The notes below the pieces were generated by a model that did no database searches, had not been told where the DNA came from, and saw nothing but the letters and a program-made list of their open reading frames with translations. A stretch of 64,000 nt of DNA from Streptococcus pantholopis (GTDB lineage Bacteria; Bacillota; Bacilli; Lactobacillales; Streptococcaceae). How positions within the stretch are numbered: position 1 is the first letter of the stretch; each line of letters starts with the position of its first letter. A program made the translations under genes and the position numbers. The DNA is taken from positions 372,001 to 436,000 of the forward strand of contig NZ_CP014699.1 in the NCBI RefSeq assembly GCF_001642085.1. Direction: 5' to 3'. Positions 17,712 through 28,506 of this stretch are shown in pieces.

Positions 17712-18893
17712 ATGGTATTTAGTGTCAAAACATTTAACAATATTAATCAGCTGGGCTTAAAGGAACTGGGCAACGATTTTCAAATTGACGGCGACCGCTC
17801 TGACAATCCAGATGCCTATATCATTCGCAGTCAGAATTTACATGATGTCAGCTTTCCGAAAAATCTGAAGGCCATCGCCCGTGCAGGAGCCGGAACCAAT
17901 AATATACCTATTGATAAGGCGACAGAAGCCGGAATTGTTGTTTTTAATACTCCCGGAGCTAATGCTAATGCTGTCAAAGAAGCAGTTATAGCAGCTATTC
18001 TCATGTCGGCGCGTGACTATATTTCCGCAGCAGCTTGGGCCAATACTCTAAAAGGAGATGATGTGCCTAAGCAGATAGAAGCTGGGAAAAAGCAGTTTGC
18101 CGGAACAGAGGTTCGCGGTAAAAAGCTGGGTGTTATCGGCCTTGGCGCTATCGGTTCTCGCATTGCTAATGATGCCCGCCGTATCGGCATGACTGTCTAT
18201 GGCTATGACCCCTATGTTTCAATTGAAGCGGCCTGGAATATTTCTCATCATGTCAGACGTGTCCGCGATATCAAGGAGATTTTTGCCAACTGTGACTACA
18301 TCACTGTCCATGTTCCTTTGACCGATGACACTAAAAATACCTTTAATGCTTCAGCTTTTGCACAGATGCAAAAAGGGACGACCATTATCAACTTTGCCCG
18401 TGCAGATCTGGTTGATAACACGGCGCTCTTTGAAGCTATCGAAACCGGTGTTGTCAAGCGCTATATCACCGATTTCGGCACAGAAGAATTGCTTAATAAA
18501 GATAAAATTACAGTATTCCCTCATGTTGGCGGTTCGACAGCAGAAGCAGAGCTCAACTGTGCCATTATGGCCAGTCAGGAAATCCGTCAGTTTATGGAAA
18601 CCGGGGAAATCACGCATTCTGTCAACTTCCCCAATATGCACCAAGCCCTGACGGCACCTTACCGTATTACACTGATTAACCGCAATGTCCCAAATATTGT
18701 GGCCAAAATTTCAACCGCTGTTTCAGAGGTCAATATCAATATTGCCAATATCCTCAACCGTTCAAAGGGCGATTATGCCTATACCATCCTTGATTTGGAC
18801 GAGACAGATCATACCAAAATCAAAACCTTGGTAGATGCTTTTGAAGCCAGTGATAATATTATCCGTGTCCGTTTGATTAAGGGAAATAAATAG
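17712..18893 (+). CDS. serA: D-3-phosphoglycerate dehydrogenase
   Basis: First enzyme of serine synthesis. 393 residues from ATG 17712 (MVFSVKTFNNINQLGLKELG). 'ARAGAGTNNIPIDKATEAGIVVFNTPGANANAV' (about 60-93) is the substrate/NAD region, and GVIGLGAIGSRIAN (about 140-153) the Rossmann motif. 'FPHVGGSTAEAE' carries the catalytic histidine. A C-terminal ACT domain (about 320-393, TLINRNVPNIVAKISTAVSE) probably gives serine feedback control. GTG 17703 is another in-frame start, but GGAG sits between it and ATG 17712. Confidence 0.95.
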   Translation: MVFSVKTFNNINQLGLKELGNDFQIDGDRSDNPDAYIIRSQNLHDVSFPKNLKAIARAGAGTNNIPIDKATEAGIVVFNTPGANANAVKEAVIAAILMSARDYISAAAWANTLKGDDVPKQIEAGKKQFAGTEVRGKKLGVIGLGAIGSRIANDARRIGMTVYGYDPYVSIEAAWNISHHVRRVRDIKEIFANCDYITVHVPLTDDTKNTFNASAFAQMQKGTTIINFARADLVDNTALFEAIETGVVKRYITDFGTEELLNKDKITVFPHVGGSTAEAELNCAIMASQEIRQFMETGEITHSVNFPNMHQALTAPYRITLINRNVPNIVAKISTAVSEVNINIANILNRSKGDYAYTILDLDETDHTKIKTLVDAFEASDNIIRVRLIKGNK

Positions 18894-18941
18894 AAGCGTT
18901 CTCCCTGCAGGAAGATTCTGAAATGGCGTCTATACTTTTAT

Positions 18942-19279
18942 GAACTGAACACGGGCTAGGCTCTTTGCAAAAAAAGATATATCTAAGTTTAGAAGTGATT
19001 TCAAGTTAGCCAGCCGTAGCCGTCTGAAGGACGATTTTAAAAATAGGCCTTAATGTTTGTTATAGTCTTATGTGCAAGACGCTAGTCGTCTAGTGGCACT
19101 TTATCGCTTTTTCAAAGCTTTAAATAGCCTACTAGGCTTTGCGGGGGTGGGACAAGGAACTTTGTGGTCTGGGGTTCTGTCCCACTCCCTAGCCGTCTTG
19201 GCAGGGGTGCGCAGACGAAATCACAGATTTCTGGCTTACCACCATTTTTGCTTTGCTCTTTTAACGCCCTTTGTATCTT
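18942..19279 (+). repeat. Long dispersed repeat unit with a nested hairpin, upstream of ogt
   Basis: Starts GAACTGAACACGGGC and ends CGCCCTTTGTATCTT, so the outer clamp is GGGC/GCCC, the reverse of the usual GCCC/GGGC. The internal 'ctagtcgtc...agaggtgcg' part seen in other long units is interrupted. About 19080-19190 holds a different repeat, with arms GGGGGTGGGAC and GTTCTGTCCCACTCCC (19143-19190). The end lies a few bases before the ogt SD. Confidence 0.8.
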
Positions 19280-19295
19280 AATAGGAGGGGGGATA

Positions 19296-19802
19296 ATGCT
19301 TTTTAAACAAGTCTATCATTCTCCTTTAGGGGATTTATTATTAGCAGCTGCTGATGATGTTCTTTTAGGCACCTGGTTTGTAGGTCAAAAATACGAACTC
19401 TCAGGTTTTGAAAAATTAGATTTTACAGAGCAGGAGAATACTGTCCTGTCAGCTGCAAAGGACTGGTTGGAGGCTTATTTTGCCGGAGTGCCGCTTCCGC
19501 TTCCAGATTTTCTGTCTCCTCAAGGGACAGTTTTCCAGCAAAGAGTATGGACCCTTCTCACACATATTCCTTTTGGCCAAACAGTAACCTATGGCGAGAT
19601 TGCCGAAGAGCTTCGCTGTCGGTCAGCTCAGGCAGTCGGCGGTGCCGTGGGGAAAAACCCAATCAGCATTTTTATTCCCTGCCACCGTGTATTAGGCAGT
19701 CGGGGACAGCTGACAGGCTATGCCGGCGGACTGGACAGAAAATATTGGTTGCTGGAACATGAGGGGGGGAAAAGAAGAGAGACTGTTTTTGCAAATAAAT
19801 AA
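19296..19802 (+). CDS. ogt: Methylated-DNA--protein-cysteine methyltransferase
   Basis: Repairs O6-methylguanine by irreversible methyl transfer to a protein cysteine. 168 residues. Acceptor C129 in IPCHRV, helix-turn-helix region 'TYGEIAEELRCRSAQAVGGAVGKNPIS' (about 98-124), 'GYAGGLDRKYWLLEHE' at the C-terminus. ATG 19296 follows AGGAGGGGGG. A frame open back to 19164 lies in repeat DNA and is rejected. The arsC-like gene follows after 26 bases. Confidence 0.93.
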   Translation: MLFKQVYHSPLGDLLLAAADDVLLGTWFVGQKYELSGFEKLDFTEQENTVLSAAKDWLEAYFAGVPLPLPDFLSPQGTVFQQRVWTLLTHIPFGQTVTYGEIAEELRCRSAQAVGGAVGKNPISIFIPCHRVLGSRGQLTGYAGGLDRKYWLLEHEGGKRRETVFANK

Positions 19803-19828
19803 AGGCAGCAGGCAGTAAAGGAGGTAAA

Positions 19829-20182
19829 ATGCTGGTATTTTATGAATACCCTAAATGTTCAACCTGCCGTAAGGCCAAGGCTGAGCTGAAAGAATTGGGA
19901 CTGAACTTTGAAGCTGTTGATATCAAGAAAAGTCCGCCTCAGGCTGAAGATATCGCCCTTTGGATAAAAAGGTCCGATTATCCGCTGAAAGCATTTTTTA
20001 ACACCAGCGGCCAGAGTTACCGGACTCATGGGCTAAAGGATAAGATTCAGGGCTTGACTGTGACTGAGGCAGCAGCACTTTTAGCTGCTGATGGTATGCT
20101 GCTGAAGCGGCCGATTTTGGTTAAAGACGGTGAGCTCCTGCAGCTTGGCTATCGGACAGCTTACCGCATGTTAAATTTATGA
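19829..20182 (+). CDS. ArsC/Spx family thioredoxin-fold protein
   Basis: 117 residues. Thioredoxin-like start MLVFYEYPKCSTCRKAKAEL with redox CxxC at C10 and C13. 'KRPILVKDGELLQLGYRTAYRML' at the end is typical of the ArsC/Spx/YffB family. True Spx begins MVTLYTSPSC and has a different C-terminus, so this is the paralogous 'arsenate reductase-like' branch. The substrate is unknown. SD AAAGGAGG is well placed. Confidence 0.88.
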   Translation: MLVFYEYPKCSTCRKAKAELKELGLNFEAVDIKKSPPQAEDIALWIKRSDYPLKAFFNTSGQSYRTHGLKDKIQGLTVTEAAALLAADGMLLKRPILVKDGELLQLGYRTAYRMLNL

Positions 20183-20228
20183 GCTGTAAAAAATTAAGCC
20201 AGTGAAGCTTATAGATGTCTTTTCTTGC

Positions 20229-20266
20229 AAAAACCCCCGAAAGAGCAATCTTTCGGGGGTTTTTGA
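20229..20266 (+). terminator. Strong bidirectional terminator between arsC-like gene and exoA
   Basis: AAAACCCCCGAAAG (about 20230-20243) and CTTTCGGGGGTTTT (20250-20263) form a perfect stem with A- and T-runs on the two sides, serving both convergent genes. Confidence 0.92.
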
Positions 20267-20298
20267 GATTATTAGACCTATGGCTTGTTTACGGCTGC

Positions 20299-20330
20299 TA
20301 ATTGAACACGCCTAAGAGCTGTGCAGTGCC
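20299..20330 (+). repeat. Fragment of the dispersed repeat (left end only)
   Basis: AATTGAACACGCCTAAGAGC followed by TGTGCAGTGCC matches the left end of the AGAGC subtype; the sequence then diverges and no GTATCTT end is present. Confidence 0.7.
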
Positions 20331-20443
20331 ATATGGTGGCCCGAACCCAGAAAAGGAAGAGTAAGGGGCTGGAGGTCGGTATCGTTATCTAAGTGAAAGT
20401 GAGCAGTTTATTTAAAGATCAATGCTTCTTTATATTAAACTGG

Positions 20444-21271
20444 TTATAAATCAATTGTCAAAACAATCGGTGTGTGATCCTGCCGGCTGCCGGAATCAAT
20501 CATTTCGGAGCTGGTAACTTTGTCAGCAATGCGCTCAGAAGTCAGCCAATAATCAATTCTCCAGCCGGAATTATTGATTTTACTGGTAGGGCTGCGCTGC
20601 GCCCACCAGGAATAGACATTGGGAATATCGCCGTGCAGATGGCGAAAGGTATCTGTAAAGCCTTTGTTCAGCAGATTGGTAAACCCTTGGCGTTCTTCAT
20701 CAGTAAAACCTGGTGAACGGCGGTTGGAGTTTGGATGAGCCAAGTCAATTTCTTTGTGAGCCACATTGTAGTCGCCGGTCGCCAGAACTGGTTTTTCCCG
20801 ATCCAGAGCAGTCAGGTAATCGGCATATTTACAATCCCAGAGCTGCCTGTCAGCCAGACGTTTAAGTCCATCTCCGGCATTGGGAGTATAAACTTGGGTG
20901 ACAAAGAAATTTTCGAACTCCAAGGTGATAATCCGTCCCTCGGCATCCATCGTGCTTGGCGCTCCAATTTCTGGGAAAGTAACGGCCGGCTGCAGCTGCG
21001 CCTGGTAGAGAAACATGGTTCCGGCATAGCCCTTTCTGGCTGGTTCAACAGAAGAACGCCAGGCGACTTGATAATCTGGGAAATAGCTTTTTAGGATATC
21101 CAGATGTTTTTTCGTTGGTCCTTTAGCAGACAATTTTGTTTCCTGGATTGCAATGATTTCTGCCTTTTCAGCTGCTAGGGTATCCATGACAGCACGCGAA
21201 AGAAGGGCTCGGGCAGAATCACTGGTTAAAGCGGCATTAAGTGAATCAATATTCCATGAAATCAGTTTCAT
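20444..21271 (-). CDS. exoA: Exodeoxyribonuclease III
   Basis: AP endonuclease / 3'-5' exonuclease of base-excision repair, 275 residues. Motifs: MKLISWNIDSLNAAL, 'IIAIQETKLS' (catalytic Glu about 42), 'VYTPNAGDGLKRL' (Tyr), 'ATGDYNVAHKEIDL' (Asp/Asn), 'RIDYWLTSE' and 'SRQDHTPIVLTIDL' (Asp-His). It is transcribed opposite to its neighbours. On its strand a TATAAT (plus 21300-21305) lies upstream of the start. Confidence 0.95.
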   Translation of the reverse strand: MKLISWNIDSLNAALTSDSARALLSRAVMDTLAAEKAEIIAIQETKLSAKGPTKKHLDILKSYFPDYQVAWRSSVEPARKGYAGTMFLYQAQLQPAVTFPEIGAPSTMDAEGRIITLEFENFFVTQVYTPNAGDGLKRLADRQLWDCKYADYLTALDREKPVLATGDYNVAHKEIDLAHPNSNRRSPGFTDEERQGFTNLLNKGFTDTFRHLHGDIPNVYSWWAQRSPTSKINNSGWRIDYWLTSERIADKVTSSEMIDSGSRQDHTPIVLTIDL

Positions 21272-21591
21272 ATTTCATCCTTTTTTGAATTTTTTTCCTA
21301 TTATAACAAAAAACAAAAGGAATTGCGATTACCATGTTCAGATGCATGTTATTGCACTCTCGCTTTTATTGGACATTTAAAAACAAAATTTTCTGCGATT
21401 GAGCCTGTTTTTGAAAAAAATTTCTTCTGCTGCAATCCCCTAAATGACGGTTTTTCTTTTGCCGTCAGCAAGAAAATCCTGCTCGACAAGCCCTGTTCAA
21501 GAGATAAAATTGTGGTAGAATAGTGGTATCTATTAGTTCAATACTATAAAAACAGCTGATGAAACACTTAAAAAGAAATCAGCCAGTTTTT
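21272..21591. other. Gap between exoA and a repeat-preceded membrane protein gene
   Basis: Holds the exoA -10 on the minus strand (21300-21305). On the plus strand a possible extended -10, TGG-TAGAAT, lies at about 21513-21521. No coding frame is convincing. Confidence 0.4.
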
Positions 21592-21699
21592 GTACATGGC
21601 CTAAGAGCTGTGCAAAAAAGATAAAATCTCCTAGAGTCTCAGCGACTCTTCGTCAATTTTCCTATTTTTGCTTTGCTCTTTAAACGCCCTTTGTATCTT
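21592..21699 (+). repeat. Single dispersed repeat unit upstream of the 21719 gene
   Basis: Left end is GTACATGGCC (variant of GAACACGGCC), right end ACGCCCTTTGTATCTT. Outer stem AGAGCTGTGCAAAA/TTTTGCTTTGCTCT; apical stem AGAGTC/GACTCT. The end is 6 bases before the GAGGAGG SD of the next gene. Confidence 0.85.
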
Positions 21700-21718
21700 T
21701 GTTTAGAGGAGGAGATTT

Positions 21719-22666
21719 ATGATGAATCAAGAGGAATGGTTAGATTATTTTAGGACGGTTTACGGTCGTCAGCCGAGTGCAGCAGAAATTCAAACAGCTT
21801 TGCAAAATGGCGACTTCGTGCAAACTGCTGCCAACCAAGATAAGCTAGAGCCGCTGCACCAGCCAGCTGCCAGTCAGCCAGAGGCGGCCGCTCCTCAGCC
21901 AGCTGCTAATCAGCCTGCCGGCTCTGTACCGCCTCAGTCTGTTGCTGCCCAATCCATGCCATCAGTTCAGCCGCCGGCCAAGAAGAAAATGAAAACATCA
22001 ACTATCATTGCTGTCAGTGTCGTTGCGGGGCTGATCTTGCTTTTCAGTATTTTCGGCGGTTATGCGGCTTATCGCTACTATTCTGGTAAAATTGACGGTG
22101 TCTGGGAGCTGACCTATGAGCGTTATTATGATGAAGAAGAAGAAAAATGGCATACTGTCCTCGAAGAAGAGAACAATATTGAATCCCATTTCTTTATATC
22201 CGTCGAAAACAATGACTTTTCACAGTATGGTTATTATTATAATAAGTGGCATGATGGCGATAATGCTGAAGCAGATATTTACTTGACCAATCTGTTTAAC
22301 CCGCTTTTTAAGGTCAATCCCTGGGAGAAAAGGCTGCTGCGGGCAAGCAGCCCTAAAGCCTATAAGAAAAAGGTTGACGAGGTGATGGATAACTTTTCCG
22401 CTTACTACAGTGGTTTTGATGAAGATACAGTAGAAGATTTAAAACAAGGTTACATCGATTCATATGATGATATGGGTGAAAACCAATACAAATACAGGAA
22501 ATCAGGCAGTACTTTAACGGTTGAAATCTATAATGAGAAAGGTAAGCTGATTGACGAAATGGTCTTTAAAAAATTATCGTCAAAAGAGGCTAAAAAGATG
22601 GTTTCAGATTATGAAAAGATTGAGGAAAATTACCGTAAGAAGTATGGTCAGTACAGTGAGTATTGA
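21719..22666 (+). CDS. Putative membrane-anchored protein with Pro/Gln-rich linker
   Basis: 315 residues (314 from ATG 21722). Residues 1-33, MMNQEEWLDYFRTVYGRQPS, form a short cytosolic N-terminal motif that I recall from other streptococcal membrane proteins. Residues about 45-90 are Pro/Gln/Ala-rich. A transmembrane helix lies at about 95-120 (TIIAVSVVAGLILLFSIFGGYAAY). The rest (about 122-315) is a charged, Tyr-rich external domain starting KIDGVWELTYERYY, reminiscent of lipocalin-like stress domains. Function unknown. SD GAGGAGG. Confidence 0.75.
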   Translation: MMNQEEWLDYFRTVYGRQPSAAEIQTALQNGDFVQTAANQDKLEPLHQPAASQPEAAAPQPAANQPAGSVPPQSVAAQSMPSVQPPAKKKMKTSTIIAVSVVAGLILLFSIFGGYAAYRYYSGKIDGVWELTYERYYDEEEEKWHTVLEEENNIESHFFISVENNDFSQYGYYYNKWHDGDNAEADIYLTNLFNPLFKVNPWEKRLLRASSPKAYKKKVDEVMDNFSAYYSGFDEDTVEDLKQGYIDSYDDMGENQYKYRKSGSTLTVEIYNEKGKLIDEMVFKKLSSKEAKKMVSDYEKIEENYRKKYGQYSEY

Positions 22667-22752
22667 AAAACAGGCTTAAAAAAGTAAAAACTCTCTGACG
22701 GCTATGCATTCCTTTCTGACGGCAGCAGGACGTGAGAGAATTATAAGAATAA

Positions 22753-22843
22753 GGAAGCAGAAAAAAACAAGAACTTTAGGAAATTTGACGGCGCTGCTTT
22801 TTAGGCCGCCGCTCCTAAGCTTCTGTTTTTATCTGTTTCCTTT
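22753..22843. repeat. Long imperfect palindrome before metG
   Basis: The left arm GGAAGCAGAAAAAAACAAG plus ACTTTAGGA matches the reverse complement of the right arm (TCCTAAGCTTCTG, TTTTTATCTGTTTCC) with a few mismatches. An inner GACGGCG/CGCCGC-like part tops it. The stem is about 35 bp. The T-rich right arm could act as a terminator for the upstream gene. Confidence 0.6.
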
Positions 22844-22873
22844 TTTAACTGTTCAAGCGAGCTGAACTTATGC

Positions 22874-22879
22874 TATAAT
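22874..22879 (+). promoter_or_regulatory. Probable -10 element of metG
   Basis: TATAAT preceded by TATGC, about 135 bp before the metG start. The -35 (GTTCAA region, about 22851) is weak. I saw no T-box motif in the leader (22880-23018). Confidence 0.5.
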
Positions 22880-22988
22880 AAGGTGTTGCCCCTTGCAGGA
22901 GCTGTCGGTGTTTTTTCATTGTGAGGTTTAAAGAACAACCGGCGGTAAATGAACTGCTGTCTGGGATTTTATATAGGAATTCATCTGA

Positions 22989-25013
<2,025 letters not shown>

Positions 25014-25063
25014 CAGACAGTCAGGAGAAACTGAAACAGCTGGAATGGCATGAAAGTTTAAAT

Positions 25064-25617
25064 TTTTGTCGCCCCCCTTCTAGTCGTCCTAGTAGAGGTG
25101 CGCTGGCGAAATCGAAGATTTCGGACTTACCGCCAGCCGTAGCCGTCTGAAGGTTTTGCAGTCTTTACAGCCTGCCGCCCCTTCTAGCCGTCCTGGCAGA
25201 GGTGCGTCTGCGAAATCAAAGATTTCGGACTTACCGTCATTTCCCTTTTGCGTTTTTAACGGCCTTGGTATCTTAATGAACTGAACACGGGCTAAACGCT
25301 GCGGGAAAAAGATGTCCTGACTTAGAATCTGGCGATTCGTCAGTCAGTCCCCTATTTTCCTTTTGCGTTTTTAACGAGCTTTGTATCTTGTTGAAATTGA
25401 ACACGCCCTAAAATCCTAGTGAAAAAGATGGCTGTCATCGTGATGCCAGCATCACTTGCCATCCCCTATTTTCATACGGATTTTTTAACGGGCTTTGTAT
25501 CTTGTTAATTGAACACGCCCTAAGCTCTTTGCAAAAAAGATAAAACTTCCTAGAAACTGGGGTTTCTTCGTCAGTTTTCCTATTTTTGCTGTGAGCTTTA
25601 AACGGGCTTTGTATCTT
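25064..25617 (+). repeat. Tandem array of dispersed repeats between metG and corA-like gene
   Basis: A left-truncated long unit at about 25064-25274 has a partly doubled internal segment: 'cttctagtcgtcct...ggacttaccg' occurs at 25078-25131 and again at 25183-25237. Complete units follow at 25278-25389 (outer arms cgctgcggg/ccttttgcg, apical GAATC/GATTC), 25393-25503 (AATCC type, apical GTGATG/CATCAC) and 25507-25617 (AGCTC type, apical GAAAC/GTTTC). The array ends 6 bases before the AAGGAG SD of the corA-like gene. Three stem types stand side by side here. Confidence 0.9.
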
Positions 25618-25633
25618 GTGTTTAAGGAGCTTT

Positions 25634-26545
25634 ATGAAAGAAAAGCAATTTGGTGATCTTACGTGGATTTGTGTCAATTTGGATGAAAAACTGGACAGTG
25701 AGCAGTTGAAAACCGATTTGGCAATTGATGAAAAAATTATTGCTTATGCTTCTGATGTCGATGAGTTGGCCCATATTGACTATCATGAGAAATTGGAACG
25801 GTTGATTCTGGTGTATGATGCTATTCATGATAAAAAGATTGATAATGTTTATGCGACAACACCGATAACCTTTATTCTTAAAGAAAAGCGGATCATCATT
25901 TTGCATACTAATGATAATGCTTATATGATTGAGCAGTTTGCTGCTTTATTTGAATCAGAGCCCATTGCTTCTGTGTATGATTTCGTATGTGCCGCTTTAG
26001 TTTCTATCTCTAAAAATTATTTTCATATTTTAGAAGGTCTTAACAAAGAGCTGAAAGATATCCGAAAGAAACTGCGTAAAAAGACAACTAAAGATCGTCT
26101 GCTAACCTTGTCGGATATAGAGATGATTATGATCGGCATTAGATCATCCAGCAAGCAAAACTATCTTGTTTTAGAACAGCTGAAGGATTCATCATTGAAC
26201 TGTCCTTTTTTGACCGGAGATGACGATAAGCTCTCTGCAGCAAAAATTGAAGCCCGGCAGATTCTTGAAATGTCCGAACTGACAGCACAGACGCTGGCAC
26301 AGTTATCAGAGACTTACAATAATATCTTAAATAATCAGCTGAATGATACGATGAAGATTTTAACAGGTCTGTCCATTCTTTTGGCAACACCGGATATTAT
26401 TACCGGTTTCTTTGGCATCAATGTCCCTCTGCCGGAAATTTTAACGGTTTATTCTTGGAGCTGGCTGCTTATTCTTGGAATTATTCTTCTCTTTGGATTA
26501 GCTGTGAGCAGGCTCCTTATCTGGGTCCTTCGCAGAAAATCATAA
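25634..26545 (+). CDS. CorA family divalent cation transporter, GIN variant
   Basis: 303 residues. A long cytosolic alpha/beta and helical domain is followed by two C-terminal transmembrane helices (about 243-262 and 273-295), the CorA layout. The pore signature is G-I-N at residues 261-263 (TGFFGINVPLPE) instead of GMN. GIN variants occur in some CorA-like proteins and may alter ion choice, so magnesium transport is likely but not certain. ATG 25634 follows AAGGAG. Confidence 0.85.
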   Translation: MKEKQFGDLTWICVNLDEKLDSEQLKTDLAIDEKIIAYASDVDELAHIDYHEKLERLILVYDAIHDKKIDNVYATTPITFILKEKRIIILHTNDNAYMIEQFAALFESEPIASVYDFVCAALVSISKNYFHILEGLNKELKDIRKKLRKKTTKDRLLTLSDIEMIMIGIRSSSKQNYLVLEQLKDSSLNCPFLTGDDDKLSAAKIEARQILEMSELTAQTLAQLSETYNNILNNQLNDTMKILTGLSILLATPDIITGFFGINVPLPEILTVYSWSWLLILGIILLFGLAVSRLLIWVLRRKS

Positions 26546-26549
26546 CAGC

Positions 26550-26583
26550 AAAAGACGAAAAGTCCTACTTTTCGTCTTTTTTA
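26550..26583 (+). terminator. Terminator after the corA-like gene
   Basis: AAAAGACGAAAAG (26550-26562) pairs perfectly with CTTTTCGTCTTTT (26568-26580), followed by T's. Confidence 0.92.
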
Positions 26584-26790
26584 GCCATAAAAATTTCACA
26601 AAAAAATATTTTAAACAACAAACAAAAAACAAAGCTAAGCATCGGCAGGAACGCCCTTTGCTGCTATAAAGTGAATTATAGAGGGAGGCTTTTTTTGATA
26701 TAATGGGTAGAAACAAAAGGCAGTAAGGATTTATTTAGTGAACAGAAAATACCAATCTTTATTGTCTGACTGAAAAACAGGAGTAGATTT

Positions 26791-27489
26791 ATGGTTAAAA
26801 CAGTTCTTATAACCGGTGTTTCGTCTGGTATCGGTCTGGCACAGGCCCGCCTCTTTTTAGAGAAGGGCTGTAAGGTATACGGTGTGGATAAAGGGGCTGC
26901 CCCTGACTTAGAGGGCAAGTTTCACTTTATGCAGCTTGATTTGACGGAAGATTTAAGTGCCCTCTATGATTTTGCAACTGAGGTGGATATTCTGTGCAAT
27001 ACAGCAGGTATCCTTGACGGTTATCAGCCTCTTCTTAATCTTTCAGAAACTGACTTTGAGCTGGTTTTCCGCACTGATTTTTGGGCCGCAGTACAGCTTA
27101 TCCGCCATTATTTGCCCAAAATGATTGAGAAAAAAGCGGGTATTATTATCAATATGTGCTCTATTGCCAGCTTTTTAGCTGGAGGAGGCGGTGCAGCCTA
27201 TACCAGCGCCAAGCATGCACTGGCTGGTCTAACCCGGCAGCTGGCTTTGGATTACGCCAAAGACAATATTCAGGTATTTGGAATTGCGCCGGGTGCCGTA
27301 AAGACGGCAATGACAGCAGATGATTTTAAGGCCGGCGGTTCTGCTGATTGGGTAGCCGCTGAAACCCCTATCGGACGGTGGACGGTTCCGTCTGAGATTG
27401 CTGAATTGACGCTTTTTTTGGCTTCAGGAAAAGCACAGTCCATGCAGGGAGAGATTGTCAAAGCTGACGGCGGCTGGTCATTAAAATAA
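26791..27489 (+). CDS. Short-chain dehydrogenase/reductase (FabG-like)
   Basis: 232 residues, classical SDR. Cofactor motif TGVSSGIG (about 8-15), CNTAG (normally NNAG, about 69-73), catalytic Ser in NMCSIASF and YTSAK (about 134-138), C-terminal 'GEIVKADGGWSLK'. The family includes 3-oxoacyl-ACP reductases, but fatty-acid genes are not nearby, so the substrate is open. SD AGGAG. TATAAT at 26699-26704 may be its -10. Confidence 0.85.
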   Translation: MVKTVLITGVSSGIGLAQARLFLEKGCKVYGVDKGAAPDLEGKFHFMQLDLTEDLSALYDFATEVDILCNTAGILDGYQPLLNLSETDFELVFRTDFWAAVQLIRHYLPKMIEKKAGIIINMCSIASFLAGGGGAAYTSAKHALAGLTRQLALDYAKDNIQVFGIAPGAVKTAMTADDFKAGGSADWVAAETPIGRWTVPSEIAELTLFLASGKAQSMQGEIVKADGGWSLK

Positions 27490-27584
27490 CAATTTTTCTG
27501 AAAGCCGATTAAACAAAGTTTTTTAAATAACCTGACTAATTTATCATTCAACAGCTGACTTAAGTGAATAGTAAGGAGATTTCA

Positions 27585-28211
27585 ATGTCTAAAAAGAAAG
27601 GTTTAAGCAGACCGGCTAAAGTGTTTTGGGGACTGCTGGCTGCTGTTCTCATCGCCGTCACAGGAATTTGGGGGTATAATCGTTATATGCAAAAGAAAAA
27701 GGTTGAACAGCTTTACCAGCACGGCTTTCAGTTGCTGGAGGAACAGATAGCTACTTATATTAAAGAGAATTATTCCGGTGTCAGTAAAATCGAGTTTTCA
27801 CCGATTTATATAGACGGTGATGACCGTTTTACGGTTAGGACGGCTTATACAGTTCCTATCATTTACGATAAAGAAGGGAATGAGGCACAGTTTGGAAGTC
27901 AGATAAATCATTTCGCTCATTCCAGATATGGGCTTCTCAATTATCTGCGGATAGACTGGGATATTTATGGGACAGAGATGATAGAGCTGGCTAACCAGTC
28001 CGGAGATTATGTCGAAGTGACTTACGGAGACAGCCTGCCAAAGGATACGAAATGGACAGACAATGAAGATATTGACAGCAATATCGAAGCCCTAGTAAAT
28101 ATAGGAAAGCTGAAAGGGATTGAAAAATCGGCTCAGGGCAGTCCGTCGGCTGAGGTCCGTTATAATGTAACATTTAAGAAGGGGATACTTAAATATGACA
28201 TTGACAGATAA
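27585..28211 (+). CDS. Membrane-anchored protein, candidate T7SS-effector immunity protein (copy 1)
   Basis: 208 residues. Basic N-terminus MSKKKGLSRPAKVFW, one transmembrane helix at about 15-35, then an extracytoplasmic domain with 'EEQIATYIKENYSGVSKIEFSPIYIDGDDRF'. The first 75 residues are almost identical to the 28507 protein; the rest diverges. That pattern, together with direct coupling to an effector-like gene, is typical of immunity proteins. It faces outward, as would be needed against a secreted lipase. I infer the function; no family name is certain. It overlaps the truncated effector gene by 17 bases. Confidence 0.65.
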   Translation: MSKKKGLSRPAKVFWGLLAAVLIAVTGIWGYNRYMQKKKVEQLYQHGFQLLEEQIATYIKENYSGVSKIEFSPIYIDGDDRFTVRTAYTVPIIYDKEGNEAQFGSQINHFAHSRYGLLNYLRIDWDIYGTEMIELANQSGDYVEVTYGDSLPKDTKWTDNEDIDSNIEALVNIGKLKGIEKSAQGSPSAEVRYNVTFKKGILKYDIDR

Positions 28212-28413
28212 AAAGATACAAAATTTACAAACTGTTATTAAGGAAAATGTCTCACTCAAAGAGGGAACAACATTTAGAATCCCTAAAACCAATGAGTATT
28301 ACCAAGTGGTTAACAGTATAGATGAGACAACTCAGGCCTTAGCAGTAGCTCCGGTTTATTCAGATGGTCAAGTAGATTACAGCCAAACGGCTATCGTTGT
28401 GGCAGGGACATAA
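28195..28413 (+). pseudogene. Truncated N-terminal copy of the lipase-like effector
   Basis: 72 codons, MTLTDKKIQNLQTVIKEN...DYSQTAIVVAGT then TAA. It aligns with residues 1-69 of the 29121 protein (MALTDLQIQDLQAVIK...DYSQTAIVVAGT) and stops exactly where the hydrolase fold would continue. The nucleotides are alike up to the stop. It lacks the catalytic serine and cannot be an enzyme; most likely it is the remnant of an older effector copy left beside its immunity gene. Confidence 0.7.
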
Positions 28414-28432
28414 AAATAATGACAAAGGTCAC

Positions 28433-28461
28433 TTGCTTTTTTGAAACTGCTATGCTATACT
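28433..28461 (+). promoter_or_regulatory. Promoter of the second immunity-effector module
   Basis: TTGCTT (28433-28438), 17-bp spacer, TATACT (28456-28461) with TGC extension. SD AAGGAG follows about 30 bp later. Confidence 0.6.
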
Positions 28462-28506
28462 AATGAAAATTAAAACGAATTATCCACAAGGAACAAGGAG
28501 CAGGTT

